Assembly (NCBI GenBank): GCA_030704615.1
Contig: CM060733.1
Span: forward strand, 61,256,001 to 61,320,000
DNA: 64,000 nucleotides
Reading direction: 5' to 3'
Source: Takakia lepidozioides
Lineage: Eukaryota > Streptophyta > Takakiopsida > Takakiales > Takakiaceae
The position numbers were made by a program, and so were the translations under genes. Under the pieces are notes generated by a model, which was not told where the DNA came from, ran no database searches, and saw nothing but the letters and a program-made list of their open reading frames with translations. Position 1 is the stretch's first letter; each line of letters begins with the position of its first letter. Shown here in pieces: positions 45,174 through 56,884 of this stretch.

Positions 45174-46224
45174 TGTTAGAGGGCTGCTTGGGACTTTAAC
45201 GCTTTTACGGGTTCTGTGGGGTTCCCTTAATTTTTACACAAACTGAGACCAACAGGAGCCTTAGGGGTGACAGCAGCAGGCTTTAGGGAGGGGGTTACAC
45301 AGCCCGTCACAGCAGGTCACAGCCAACACAGCCCAACACAGCCAGTCACAGTCAGTCACAGCCCGACACAGCCCGTCACAGCTAGTCACAGCCAACACAG
45401 CCCAACACAACCAGTCACAGTCAGTCACAGCCAGTCACAGCCAACACAGCCCGTCACAATCAGTCACAGCCGACACAGCCCGACACAGCCGCCACAGCTT
45501 TGCACAGCCTGACACAGCCCGACACAGCCCGTCACAGCTTCACACAGCCCAACGCAGTTTTGCACAGTTGTCACAGTACAGGGGGAACGGTTAACATGGA
45601 CAGGGAACGACTGTGTGGGAATGACATTTGGAGAGGGAATATGTTACTTCAAGGGTGACGGTTAGTTAGCAAGGCGGTTAGAACAGCTTGTAGGTAGATA
45701 AAACCAAGAGCGGGGACTTTTTGGGGGATCACTTCTTGGATCACTTCTTAGACATTAGGGGAGAAGGTCAGACGGAGGACACGATCTTGGAGCTCAGGGA
45801 TGATGATTACACAGAAGAGGAGATGATGACTTGATGGGGGTTTATTTCATATAGAGCTGTAGTGATACTATAGGGCGGATTAGAGTCACCTTGACATTGG
45901 CCTAGTACCTGATAAATCGTAATCTGATACTTATTCGATACAAGCACACTGTGTAGAGAGACATGAGTGAAGCTGTGGAATGAATGCATGATTAACTGGA
46001 ACTAAGAAGATACTGAAGCAATCTGATGCTTCAATATCAAATAAGGTAAATTGATAACATGAAGGCAAGAAGGAATACAAATGGGAAGCACAACCATGAT
46101 TCACTAGCTGCAGGTCATGACTGATTGTACTGAGCGGGCTGAGTGCTTAGAGATATCCAACTCTTCTATCTTGGAGTTTCCACCTCGGATAGCGAAGGGA
46201 TGGGTGAGTAAAAGCCGCTCGACA
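45174..46224 (+). repeat. 3' LTR of the large gypsy element
   Basis: 1051 bp, TGTTAGAGGG...CTCGACA, collinear with the 5' LTR. Its CACAGCC array (45,297-45,565) is about 70 bp longer. Followed by the target duplicate GCGGT. Confidence 0.93.
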
Positions 46225-46229
46225 GCGGT

Positions 46230-47848
46230 CGGCAGCCCCGCAGCCGCCCGCGGTCGCCGTTGGGTCCGCCCGCCATCGGGTCCCCAGTGGGTCTGCCCGG
46301 GCTGGGTCCTGCCCAAGCTCGGTCTGCCCGCTGATGGCGCATGTCGTCCGGCAGACCACCCTAGACCGGCACAACAGACCCAGACCTACGTGGCGCGCAT
46401 CTACCCGTCCAGATCCGGTTTTATCCAAACCGTCCGGATTTAGGGCATGCCATGGCAATCGCCAATCTCCTCAGACCCCCTTTGCTCTTTTCTCTTTTCT
46501 CTATTGTCTATCGTGTGTCGTTGTTGCTTGCTGATGTTTGTTGTTTGACTTTTTAGAACCAATAGACTGGCCTGGTTGTGAAGAATCCCATTGCATGACT
46601 CCATGGACTCTTGTGGCAACGTCGGAGTCCATCGTTTCAAGCCACAACCTCATTTGTTTATATGCTTCTACTATTTTTGCTTTGTTGTTCGCCTATTCGT
46701 TTGCTAACAAGTACGACTCATTTTAGTGGACAGCAATTGAGAATCGGCCTTTCCCTTGTCACACTGTCTTATTCGAGGCTTGTCCTCCATATAGCATGTG
46801 TAAAATGGCATTGCAAAAATGGCAGAAGCATATGTGCATGGCTGGCTGTATAAAATTCAGATTTCCTCCCGAGTTCCATCTCTTGGATGTTGTTTGCAGG
46901 TGGGCCCATCAATGCAGGACCAGATGGGCATGTGTGGCGGATATTTTTGCGCACCGAACCAGTGGACCTTCCAAATGTTACCATGACAGTTCGGGGATGC
47001 ACAGACACAGCCGAGGGGACCATTGAAATGGTCAAATGGGTGGGGACACAATGCAGACATAGGGCAGACCAGATGGGCAGAGCAGGAGAAGAGAAGAGTG
47101 CACCATGCTAGTCCAGACAAGAAGATCGAACCAACAGACCAGCCTAGAGAACTCTAGGCAGACCGCAACGGCAGACCGAGGGCAGACAATCTTTGCCAGA
47201 CGAATGCGACAGACCAGTGCCACAGACTTGCACGACAGACCCTTTTGACAGACCCGTTGGCATATCGTACAACAGACCCATATGTCTGACCCGACCGACA
47301 GACCCGTTTGACAGACTCGATTGGCAGACCCGATTGGCAGGCCCGATTGGCAAGCCTGATTGTCAGACCCTCACAACAGACCGATGGCAGACCGGCATGG
47401 CGGAAGGACTTAGGGCAGACCATGGAAGACCTTGACGGCGGCCATTATTGTGCCGCTGGGACGTTTGATGTTTCAAGGCAGTCCAATGGGCCGCGGCCGC
47501 CTATACGACATGCATGGCCTCGGCGGCTGCACGCGTGCTCCTCTCACGCTTAGCAGTGAGCCGTTACGTTGGGGCAATCGCCGCTTCCTCCTCTTGCATC
47601 TTTTGCGTATCTCCACTTTGCTCCTGCACGCTGTGTTGCACTTCGCGGTTTTTGCCTCTTCGACCCGACGATTCGTTTGTACCTGCCCGCCCGCTCTTGA
47701 AAGGTCGCGTGCTCGTCGTTGCCGAAGTGCAAAGGTATCAACTTCACAAACTTCTTCACCGCGAGACCTTCATTTCTTTTTTTGCTTGCTCTTCTTCATT
47801 TGCATTCAGCAGACCGTCCCTGACACAATTCCTCTTTATGTTGCAGCC
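46230..47848 (+). other. GC-rich, CAGACC-studded upstream region of the Ulp1-type gene
   Basis: It continues the GC-rich sequence found left of the gypsy element (before 23,615). The hexamer CAGACC recurs with irregular spacing from ~46,380 and very densely from 47,050 to 47,420 (for example GACAGACCCGTTTGACAGACTC). No protein family was recognised. A CT-rich stretch ending TTGCAG at 47,846 could be the splice acceptor before the first recognised exon. Confidence 0.45.
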
Positions 47849-49594
47849 ATGGAAGAAGCTTTCCCAAAGGGTGGAGCCGATTGGGTGGAATATGTGCATG
47901 CCCCTCGCCACAAAGCAAAGAGAAGGTACTGGTATGAGCCAAGTGAGTACGATGCTAAAATAATAGAAGCATTTTTGGACTTGCGCGTATGAAGGAGAAA
48001 GAGAACTGGCCAAAGGATCGATTTCAGTGCCCATTTTGCCCCGACATTGTCAATGACAAAGAGACTCTAAACCACCATGTCCTTGATGGAGGATGCAAAG
48101 GTATGGTCCCTGAGAACTTCAAGCCTTGGCCCAAGCCAAGTTCGTCTAAGACTGCAAAAGAAATCACTGCAAAGTGTAGGGGTGCACCTGCCGTCGCTCG
48201 GTTTGCTGAGGAAGTGCGGTAGCGTTATTACACTGAAGCCGGCCTGCTGGGCCCCAGCCGCGTTGTGCCAGTGAAGAAAAGGAAGCTCAATGATGGAGCT
48301 AAAAAAAATGCAGACCGCAAAAATCACAAATCCGCTAGTACCAGTACTGGCAGACCACGGGATATGAGAGTGACTAGCAAATAATTGCAACCAGGTCGGT
48401 CCCAGCAGACCAGCACCAGCAGACCACAGGCTACCGTTCGAACTTTGTCATCCAGTGGGGATGACTCAAGTGAGGAAGACTCCCATGAAGAGGAGGATCA
48501 TGTTCAGGACATGTCAACAGAGCCGCCGCGACTAGTTGTGAGACCGTACTTGGTGAACGACCCCATTGGGTACGCCCCACCGGTACATGACATAAACCTA
48601 GACTCGGACACCCCCATGGAGGAATCACACCCTCAAACAGACCCACGAAGCACACCACATATCAGACCCAACAAGCAGACCAAGAAACAGCAGACCCTGA
48701 CTGACGTTCATGGTGATGTAACGGGTACCCCTGTCCGCCCTGGCACATTGTACCTTCTTCCCCACGGTCTTCTGCCAGACTAGTACCCAGATGAATCAAA
48801 TCCGGAGTTTTTCCCATTTTTGTATGGTTACGTGAGATCAGGGCAGATACAGCAGACCATTCACACAGTAGAGAAGAAGTGGGTGGAGGCACGATCACAC
48901 CCAAGGGATGAAGACTACAACGGCCTCCAAGTACTTGACCACTCTTTCTATGATCTACCGTATTTGAGTGTTTCGATTTCCTGGTTGCAATGAGTGATAT
49001 ACTATGCTGGGTGTTGTATGTGTGGTCTGCTGCTGTCGGTCTACTGTTTTGGGTCTGCTATTCTGTACGTGGTACTGCATTACTTGTTCCGGCTGTGGTC
49101 TGTTGCATAGGTCCACGGACGTGCGTCTACTTTCCCCTGTTGCAAATCATGGTATAGTGTTCTCTATTATTGTTATATATGTGGTCTGCTGCGAACGGTC
49201 TACTGTTTTGGGTCTGCTTTTCGCAACATGGTACTGCATTGCTTTGAGAGGGTGCTACTGTCGTGGCTGTGGTCTGCTACATGGGTCCACGGTTGTGGTC
49301 TACTGCTATGCTCTACTGGTCTTCTGGGTGTGGTCTATTGATATGGCCTACTGGTGTTATGGTCTACTGGTCTACTGTCATGGCCAATTTGGGCTGGTCT
49401 ACTGGTCTATGGTCTAGTGGTCTATTGTCATGGCCAATTTTGCTGTTTGTTATCAGGAGGCGAATGCGCAAGACAACCGAGTGTACAGGGCTTTGCAAAT
49501 ATGGAAGTACAGGTCCAACGGTCCTCACTTGGAAAATAGTACACTTGTCCGGAATGAGGTCCGTGATATTCGCGACTACATCCTGAGTTTGTAT

Positions 49595-50527
49595 CAGTGT
49601 TGTGTGGGTTCTGCCTTTTTAAGGAACCCGCCGGGTCCGGGTGCGGGTTTTTTTTCGGAGCCAAGTCCGGGTCCGGATCCGGGTTTTTGAAATTTGGAAG
49701 ATCCGGGTCCGGGTTTGTCAACACGGACTCGGGTTAGGGTCCGGGTAGTTGTTGGGAAATATTAGCGGGTTCACGGGTTCGGATCCGGGTCCTAATTTCT
49801 TGATTAAATAAATTAGAAAACAAGATTAATTAGAGATAAAATTATTTTTGGCTGGAAAAAAACTTTAAACCCTAATAATGAATTTTATTTTAAGAGACAT
49901 TCCTTCAAAATATACCATGAATATGAATATGTATACCATGAATAAGAATTAAAATAGAAGTTTGAGTTCTATTTTCTATTTTTCAATATCAATTCTTTAA
50001 ACATGTTAAGAATAGTAATACGCCTCAAGGTAGATCACTATAGCATGGATGTGTGGGATCCGGCCTAATAATAATATATGACGTCTCCTTTGGGAGGTGT
50101 AAATTATGGTCCCATAGGGCACAACTTTGTGACACCACTCCGTGGATTGAACCCACAACCGCTTTTGAGGTGGTATGTGGGCATTACCACTGGGCTACAA
50201 CGTGGTGGGGCTGGCTGCTGCTGTGGCCTATTGCTGCTCGTCCCCTCCACACATATGACAAAACCTACTAGATCTAAGGTGGACCCCGCATGCCCCATCT
50301 CAAATTAAGACCTGGACCCCGACCCGCTACATTGGCCCGCGGACAGCGGGTTTAACGGGTTCTGGACCCAGCAAGCGGGTCCGGGTCCGGTTCCGGTTCA
50401 GTTTAGAAATGGACCCGGGTCAGGGTCCGGGTTTTTTGTGATAGCATGGGTCCGGGTGCGGGTCCGGGTAACCCGGATCCTAACCCGTCGGGTACCCGCC
50501 TTCAAAACCTGGACCCGCACAACACTG
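49595..50527. mobile_element. Non-autonomous hAT-like element
   Basis: 933 bp with inverted termini CAGTGTTGTG(T/C)GGGT at the left and the complement CACAACACTG at the right. The flanking 8-bp repeats GTTTGTAT and GTCTATAT match at 6 of 8 positions. Removing the element and one repeat restores an open exon (YILSLY joined to PQSADA). Subterminal regions are dense in CCGGGT/ACCCGG words. No transposase; a SINE lies inside. Confidence 0.82.
50068..50224 (-). mobile_element. tRNA-derived SINE (copy 2), nested in the hAT-like element
   Basis: On the minus strand: A box TAGCCCAGTGG (50,197-50,187), B box GGTTCAATCC (50,153-50,144), body and AT-rich tail matching the copy at 22,801. Short direct repeats GGCCTA at 50,062-50,067 and 50,225-50,230 may be the target duplication. 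Confidence 0.8.
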
Positions 50528-52199
50528 GTCTATATCCACAGTCGGCCGATGCCATTGCATCAATTCAGGATGGTACCACTGGCCCCGCAGCAGGCCTCCC
50601 TCCGTTTGCGGCAAAGGCTTTTGAGAGCGCCAGTCAGACTAGCAGACCCGGTTCAGTGGACCTTTCTTTCATGACATGTCCTCCAGCGGACCTTCGTACG
50701 TCTGCAGCAGACCCGCAGTAGACCACATTGCGTGGCCGAGCTGATTTCCCATTTGGCAGACCATGGCGACCTCCACAGCGGTCTGCAACTGATGAGGAGG
50801 ACCCCACTCTTCCGAAGTTTCGTTGTGGGGAAAGCAATCGGCATCTCGACTGGTACAATGAGCTTCACCGCATCGTCGCCTCCTGGTGGACCTTTGCTCC
50901 GCAGCACTCCTCAATGGAGTTCACGGCGGAGGAGGCCACCCGTGTTTTGGACAAAGCCACTGAGTATGGAGTGGCGCTTCTGGTAGAGGAGACCGAGCCA
51001 CCGCTTACCGCGTAGTTCTTTCTCATGCATGACCCACGCCCACTGGACATAAGGCACATGGCCATCGCCCACCCAATATTTGGTGTTCGTCTGAAACACT
51101 TAGCGAGCTTGACAGAGAGTGCTTTTCAGGAGATGGCAGATTGTTTCCTCCACCGTCAATGGATGCATTTGGCAATTTCAGGTCTTACACCAAATTAAAA
51201 AAATACCTTCACAATTTGCGGATGGACCTGCTGCACGGAAGCGAAGAGGCTCGGGAAAGTATCACGCAAGACGCCATGATGTGGTTTGTGACTGTGCAGG
51301 AGCGTACGGTTTTGGACATTGCAACAACAAACGACATGCTTTCCAAGTGCTCTGGAGCGGGTTTCCAGCAGAGGACCGTGTTGCAGCTCTGGGAGAGCTT
51401 GACGAGGCCTTCATGGATCGGCTGATGAAAGATATTGGGCTGTGGACCACAGTCCTAGATCATGGTATGTCATCAGACCTAAGAGACCTTGTTAACAGAC
51501 CTTGTCGGTGACCCTGAACGTAGACCTTCTCGCAAACTTTATCCCAGACCATGTGAACCATGACAACCAACAGACGTTGTGAAGTAGACCACGTCAAGCA
51601 GCAAACCCCCATGTATTCTTCCATTTGTTAGCAGACCAGGGATGAGTGCTTTGTTTCTGACAATGTTTGTGACATTGTTGCAGAGTACGACCTGGAAGAC
51701 GAGCTTGTTCGGAATGCTCTTGACCAATACGCCAATGGCGCACGGCAACTTCTAAGAGCCCTCCGTGGCCATATTGGGGTCGAGTCACCCGTTAAATGCA
51801 TGCTCATTAGAGTTCGTACAACAACAGACCCTTCATCTACACAGAACCCAACTCCCATGGAGTCCCAGGAGGACCGCAGCGAGCAGACCCTTCGCAGCAA
51901 AATCCGAAGTACCGACATGCGAACCAGCAGACCTTGTCGATGGAGAACAAGGAACAGCAGACCCCCGACTGGATTGTCAATACTCCCCAGCCAGACAATG
52001 TGGTGGGACACCCAAAGTCCGAGGCCCTTTTTCTCGGATCGTTGGCCAGACTTCGTGAGACTCGTTTGGGTGACAAAAATTTGTACTTGCCAAAACAGAC
52101 TTTCGTGGAGGCATTGCACACCTTACCCGAAATTACCGGGGAGACATTGGTTATGCAGACCTTTCCAGATAACGTCCACCTTCCCAGAGTAGACCGCTG

Positions 52200-52435
52200 C
52201 GGTGGAAAGCAGACCAGAGCATACCAGACCACACCAGACCACACAAGACCAGACCAGACCGGAGGAGTCCCCACTAGACCAGACCACACCAGACCACACC
52301 AGAGCGAAGGACTCCAGACGAGCCGAGTGCACAACAGACCAGACCCCAGAAGACTAGAGGATACCAGACCAGAGCACACCACACCAGACCATATCAGAGC
52401 ACACCTTTCCCGACTAGTGCAGACCTGATCAAACC
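52200..52435 (+). repeat. CAGACC-based microsatellite-like tract
   Basis: Dense run of CAGACC/CAGACCACAC units (for example ACCAGACCACACCAGACC) inside the Ulp1-type gene, locally replacing recognisable coding sequence. Confidence 0.85.
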
Positions 52436-54149
52436 TTGCCGGACCAAAGGAGAGAAGATCAGATCTTGCCGGAGGACACCCTGCATGGGACATTGCTTGA
52501 CAACAACACCGCAGAAGTGCATCGCGACGCAGGTATGGGCGCTGACACCTCACCATTCCAACATCAGCAGACCCTGCCAGTGCAAGACATCAGACCATCT
52601 GACATTCATGAAGACCTGGCGGAAAAAACCTAGGAAACGACGCCGATCCTCCCTGGCACTTACGAGTTGCCGAAAATGAGATGAGCAATTCTTTTCCCCC
52701 CCACTGCAACATTTGCTGAGAAGCAGAGAATGGTAGTGGACTTTACCCTTGTCACCAGACCTTCTGACATAGCACAGCCTGAACAGAACCGAGAAGGCAT
52801 CAGTGCTCATTTATCCATAGTACAGACCAATTCTGCAATTGCAACTATGGACTATAACTGTGACAGTTTGGTCTGTGACCTTCCCCATCTGTTAGAGGCA
52901 GGGTCTACAGAAGATGATGATGCATCTTTGGCCATTTTGCCGCTTACTTGTGTGGACCCCGACTCCTCTGTAGACCCACAACTGGCATTAGACCAATCCG
53001 TTGATAGGGTGCTCCTTATGTTCGACTCCACCACTGACAAGGTAGACCCCACAGCAGACCATTCAGCAGACCTTGCCGAAACCCATGCACATGTTTCTGT
53101 CCCTTCTCATTATCTGGATCCAGTCACTATAGTCAAAGATGTACCTGCCACAGGAGTGGCGCAATTGCAGACACCCACAGCGCCCACAAAGGTCAGATTC
53201 CATTGCATTTTTGCAGTCCAAGAGAAACAGGAATCCGAGGCTACAGACCGATTGCTTGAGTTGTGGTGTAGGTTTTATCATAAGGATCTCGATGTCAAGA
53301 CATTTAATGATGTTGCTATCTTGCCGACGTGTGGGTTTGGAGTGTAGTGAAGATTCACTGGAGTGCAGGTCAGGAACGGGTTCGCTCGCAGGTGGAGCAC
53401 GGATTGACAATGCATGGTATGGGCAAGGATCTGAAGACCTGCAAGTACATACTGGTACCAATAGTTGATGGGTAAGTGTCCTGCATTTCGACTGTTTTTC
53501 TGCCCTTTATCATTGGTCCACCATCATTGGTCTGCAGCATTGGTACATGGTCTGCCCAGGTCTACCAGTCTGCTGAATGGGTCTGCCATTTTGATTTGCA
53601 GCTTTTCCCTTGTGCTGATGCGCCCTGCAGTGTGGCAGGTCTCATTGGAGTTTGGTGAATATTGACCGGGTGCTCCGCATGCTCACTCATCTGAACTCAA
53701 TCAAGGAGATGCACAAACCCGTGGAGATACTGCCATGGGCTCGAAATGTGTATGGAGCATGTCTCGGCTTGGAGCCACACACGGCGTCATGGGACGAGGC
53801 CACTGCATTCAATTGTCATGTCCCTGAAGTGCCGCAACAACCCTTTTCGTGGGAATGTGGCTTTTACGTCATGTCCTTTATCGAGGGGTTCTACGACCAG
53901 TTGAAGGGCGATCATGGCAAAGGACTTAGAGAGAGAGGAAAGTCGTTTACCTCAAAGTGGTTTACATTCTGCAATGCTTGCAGGCAACGCTTAAAGTGTG
54001 TTGAGTACATTTTGAAAGCACTTAGTACTATGGAGAATGTAGTTGTAGAGAGGCAGTTGTCATCTAGGAAGATGTCGGACGTGTCAGACTCTTCCGATGT
54101 CCGGGTTATTTCTTCTAGGCCTGGCAATAAATGAAAGACATGTCATTTG

Positions 54150-54880
54150 CTCATCTGGTCTATGGTGCAAGTCTGTTCATTTTTATGTATGGTCTACACT
54201 TTCGTGGAACATTTCATTAGTCTGCTGTCGTGGTCTACTGCTTTACACTCCGTTCCTGGTCTGATCGATGTTATGTATGGTGTACTGCTCGACATGGTTT
54301 GTTGGTGAACTGATGTTATTGGTCTACTGATGTATGGTGTACTGCTCGCCGTGGTCTGCTGGTGAAGTGATGTTATTGGTCTGGTACCCTCCACGGAGTG
54401 GACTTGGATTGGACCACAGTTGTTGGTCTGCTGCTTGGCATAGGTCTGTCCATGAGATAGTGGTCCACTGCTTTTCGTGGTCACTAGACTCAGTGGTCTA
54501 CTGAATTCCATGGTCGCCTAAATTTGGCACAGGTCTGACGATTGTCGAATATTCCATGGGTCTGTTGATTGCATCGTTAGTCCACTGTTCTGTCTTGGTC
54601 TACCCCTTTAAGTGTTTCATTGAATTATGTTTGCTTCATTGCTCTACTACATTGGTCTATTGATTCACTTTCGCTCATTTGTTGACTTCATTGGTCTCTT
54701 TCATCAATCCTTTAAAAGGCACATAAAGGGACTCCCAGATGCTCTGCCGTATTGGTCTACTGCACGTGATCTGTGAACATGGTCTGCGATCATGGTCTGC
54801 CGCATTGGTCTACTGCAGGTGAGTATTGATCTACCGCATTGGTCAACTACAGGTCCTTTCCTTAGCTAGATTGATCATTC
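54150..54880 (+). repeat. GGTCTGCTG-rich non-coding tract
   Basis: After the last Ulp1 exon the reverse-complement word GGTCTG (as GGTCTACTG and GGTCTGCTG) recurs roughly every 20-50 bp. No gene seen. Confidence 0.8.
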
Positions 54881-54888
54881 TTTCTCAG

Positions 54889-56120
54889 TTATGGACGATG
54901 AGACACCCGCCTCATAGCCGAGTAAACGTGGCTAACAGGGGGAAGGGCAGACACACGTTTCCCCCCATTTAGTTTCATTTTCCGCCGAGCTTGAAAATGT
55001 TCCACAAAATCCTTTTTCCTCCTCAATGACATGTTGTTGTTGTCTTTTACACGATTGAACGCTCGTGCTACAGTCGGGTGTAACATGCCAGAAGTTTTTT
55101 TGAGGATGTCCTGCATCTGTCCTCGGCAAACACGCACCGCAGACAAGCAATGGTGTATAAGGTATGCGTCGTTGTGTACAAGGTCAAGTAGGTCGGTTAT
55201 CTCCCGTTTCAAAATAGCTTCCAACAAGTCTGGCGTGAGCAATGACTTCGCCGTGTTCGGGGTCACGTTTGCACACACATTGTCGTTACCGCTTTCGAGG
55301 TCGCATGTTGCATGCCGTCGTGTTCGTCCAATTTCTCCAACCCACCGTGAACAGTACCGAGGTGGGTACCACATGTCCAGACAATGAGACCGTCTCGCAG
55401 GTCTACTTTTAGCAACTTTATGACCCGAACCTGGTGCTTGTACACATTGCCTTTCAGCACCCACGGGCAGGTGCAACAGGCCCACTGCGACTCTAGATTG
55501 AACACGGTGTACGTTGTATTCGAATCGGAGGAGCTGATAACGTAAGCAGGCTGCCCAGGCGCTGCAGGCAAAGTCGCACGTGAAAGAGGTATATCACGGG
55601 CTACACATATTGCACTGAAAATGTGCTTTTCCTGTTTATCGTTGCAAACAAACCCATGCGTCTTCAGATGAATGCCGTACCAGTAGTGGATAAGTACACG
55701 CCCAGTCAACTCCCATATGAGCCAGTCGGCTCTTCGACTCGTCATTTTGCCTTTGCCCATATTAAGTCTCGCCTTTAAGTTTCCGTGGTATGCCTCGATA
55801 TTTGCATTAGTATCGTGACTTGCATGTGGAATGTTGCGGGCAGCAGTACACCACATAGCGATTTTGGGAACCCAGTACACATGAATGTAGCGGAGGAACA
55901 ACTGACCAGCAAGATATTTCTTTTTCATTGCCTTCAATTTTTTCTTAACCCATTTCACAGCTTCGTCTTCTTTCTGCGGTCCACCTCTGCAATACATAAG
56001 GTCGCCCATATCTGCTAACAATTTTGAGGATGTTCCCGGATCACTGATTTTCTGGCATGATTGCTTGACCCAGACCTTCCGTACATGCCAAAGGCAGAAG
56101 AAAATGCATAATCCTGTGAA
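54889..56120 (-). pseudogene. Mutator-like transposase fragment with SWIM-type zinc motif
   Basis: The minus strand encodes LCIFFCLWHVRKVWVKQ, then KYLAGQLFLRYIHVYW, PHASHDTNANIEAYHGNLK, WLIWELTG, and a SWIM-like CCTCPWVLKGNVYKHQ in which the usual third Cys of CxC...CxH is Tyr. A frameshift near 55,290 separates this from a C-terminal region (LLTPDLLEAILKREITDLLDLVHND...). The left part of a normal transposase, with the first catalytic Asp, is missing: the sequence is cut at ~56,110, next to the GC-rich repeats of the CACTA region. The gene converges on the Ulp1-type gene, as mudrA and mudrB do in MuDR, so both may come from one large element. Confidence 0.65.
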
Positions 56121-56149
56121 ACAAACCTGCATGCGGCCACAAAGCGTCG

Positions 56150-56545
56150 CCCCCAGTGAAGTGGAGAAGCCAGCCCTTTCTGGCGACGGCCGGTCATCAC
56201 AAGCCCAAAAAAAAAACCCTTTCTTGCCCTTTCTTTCATCGCAACCCTTTTTTGCGACGCCCGGACGTCGCATGGTGGCATGAAGGCCAAAAGGCCCCTG
56301 CGACGGCCGGGCGTCGCAAACAGCCCGGCTGCCATATTCTTTCAAATAAAAAAACATGTCACATTTGGGGACGGCGTGCCGTCGCCAATTGTGACCCCCG
56401 ACCTCATAAATCCATTCTTTCATAACAAAAAAACAGGTCGTAGTTGGCGACGGTTGGCCGTCGCCTTTTGCGACCCCCGGCCTTATAAATCCTAAAAACC
56501 GCGTCGCAGGTTGCGACGCGTGGGGGTCGCAGACAGCGACTGCAG
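56150..56545. repeat. Cluster of GTCGC-type inverted repeats (probable transposon subterminal region)
   Basis: At least six fold-back units such as GCGACGCCCGGACGTCGC, GGGGACGGCGTGCCGTCGCC, GGCGACGGTTGGCCGTCGCC and GCGTCGCAGGTTGCGACGC, spaced 40-80 bp. Short subterminal repeats like these bind transposase in CACTA elements, and the cluster lies at the 3' side of the CACTA gene. No CACTA-type terminus was found, so the assignment is tentative. Confidence 0.65.
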
Positions 56546-56884
56546 GACTTTATAGGTTTAGGTTTAGGGCCTTTGGGGGTTCTTAGTTTTTTTTTTTTTC
56601 ATATGGTATTGGGGTAGGGTGTTTGTTTTTCTTTATGGTTTAGCTTGTTGTTGTGGACCTTCTTGTAGATTGTGACATTCATTTTGATAATTCTCTTGAT
56701 ACCACATCTGTATGTGTTGATCCAACATATTCATTGCCTATGTCTTCTTTCTTGAAAGACTACCAACCACAGCCATATTTGATCAATCATAGAAATAAAC
56801 TACAATATGCATGTACATGTACAATCGATCAAAGGGATGGGTCCAGTTCGGTGCGAGAATTGTTATATAGCTTCGATTTTGTGT
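56546..56884. other. Non-coding 3' flank of the CACTA transposase gene
   Basis: AT-rich with a T-run (56,588-56,599); probable 3' UTR or spacer. No gene seen. Confidence 0.4.

Larger units (their letters stand above)
23620..46224 (+). mobile_element. Ty3/gypsy LTR retrotransposon with two nested insertions
   Basis: Complete element bounded by LTRs 23,620-24,603 and 45,174-46,224 (TGTTAG...CGACA) and by the 5-bp direct repeat GCGGT at 23,615-23,619 and 46,225-46,229. Order: LTR, primer site, gag, protease, RT, RNase H, integrase remnant, CACAGCC-rich tract, extra ORF, polypurine tract, LTR. Removing the nested elements (31,215-35,020 and 36,583-44,249 plus one copy of each target duplication) leaves about 11.1 kb. 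By eye, the LTRs differ by roughly 2% outside their CACAGCC arrays, mostly transitions. The coding region has stops and an integrase deletion, so this copy is not autonomous. Confidence 0.95.
47849..54134 (+). pseudogene. Decayed multi-exon transposon-type gene with C2H2-like N-terminus and Ulp1 protease domain
   Basis: Recognised coding blocks: 47,849-48,783 (MEEAFPKGG start; zinc-finger-like CPFCPDIVNDKETLNHHVLDGGC; low-complexity tail); 49,440-49,594 joined to 50,536-51,180 across an hAT-like insertion; 53,180-53,471; and 53,639-54,134. The last two form a Ulp1-type SUMO-protease core: KYILVPIVDG, a 167-bp GT-AG intron, then SHWSLVNID with the catalytic His, and VPQQPFSWECGFYVMSF with the nucleophile Cys (~53,856). 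Ulp1 domains of this form are carried by some plant Mutator-like and other DNA transposons. TAG/TAA codons interrupt many blocks at expected Gln positions, and exon borders in 51.2-53.1 kb are unclear, so the copy is probably dead. Confidence 0.7.
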
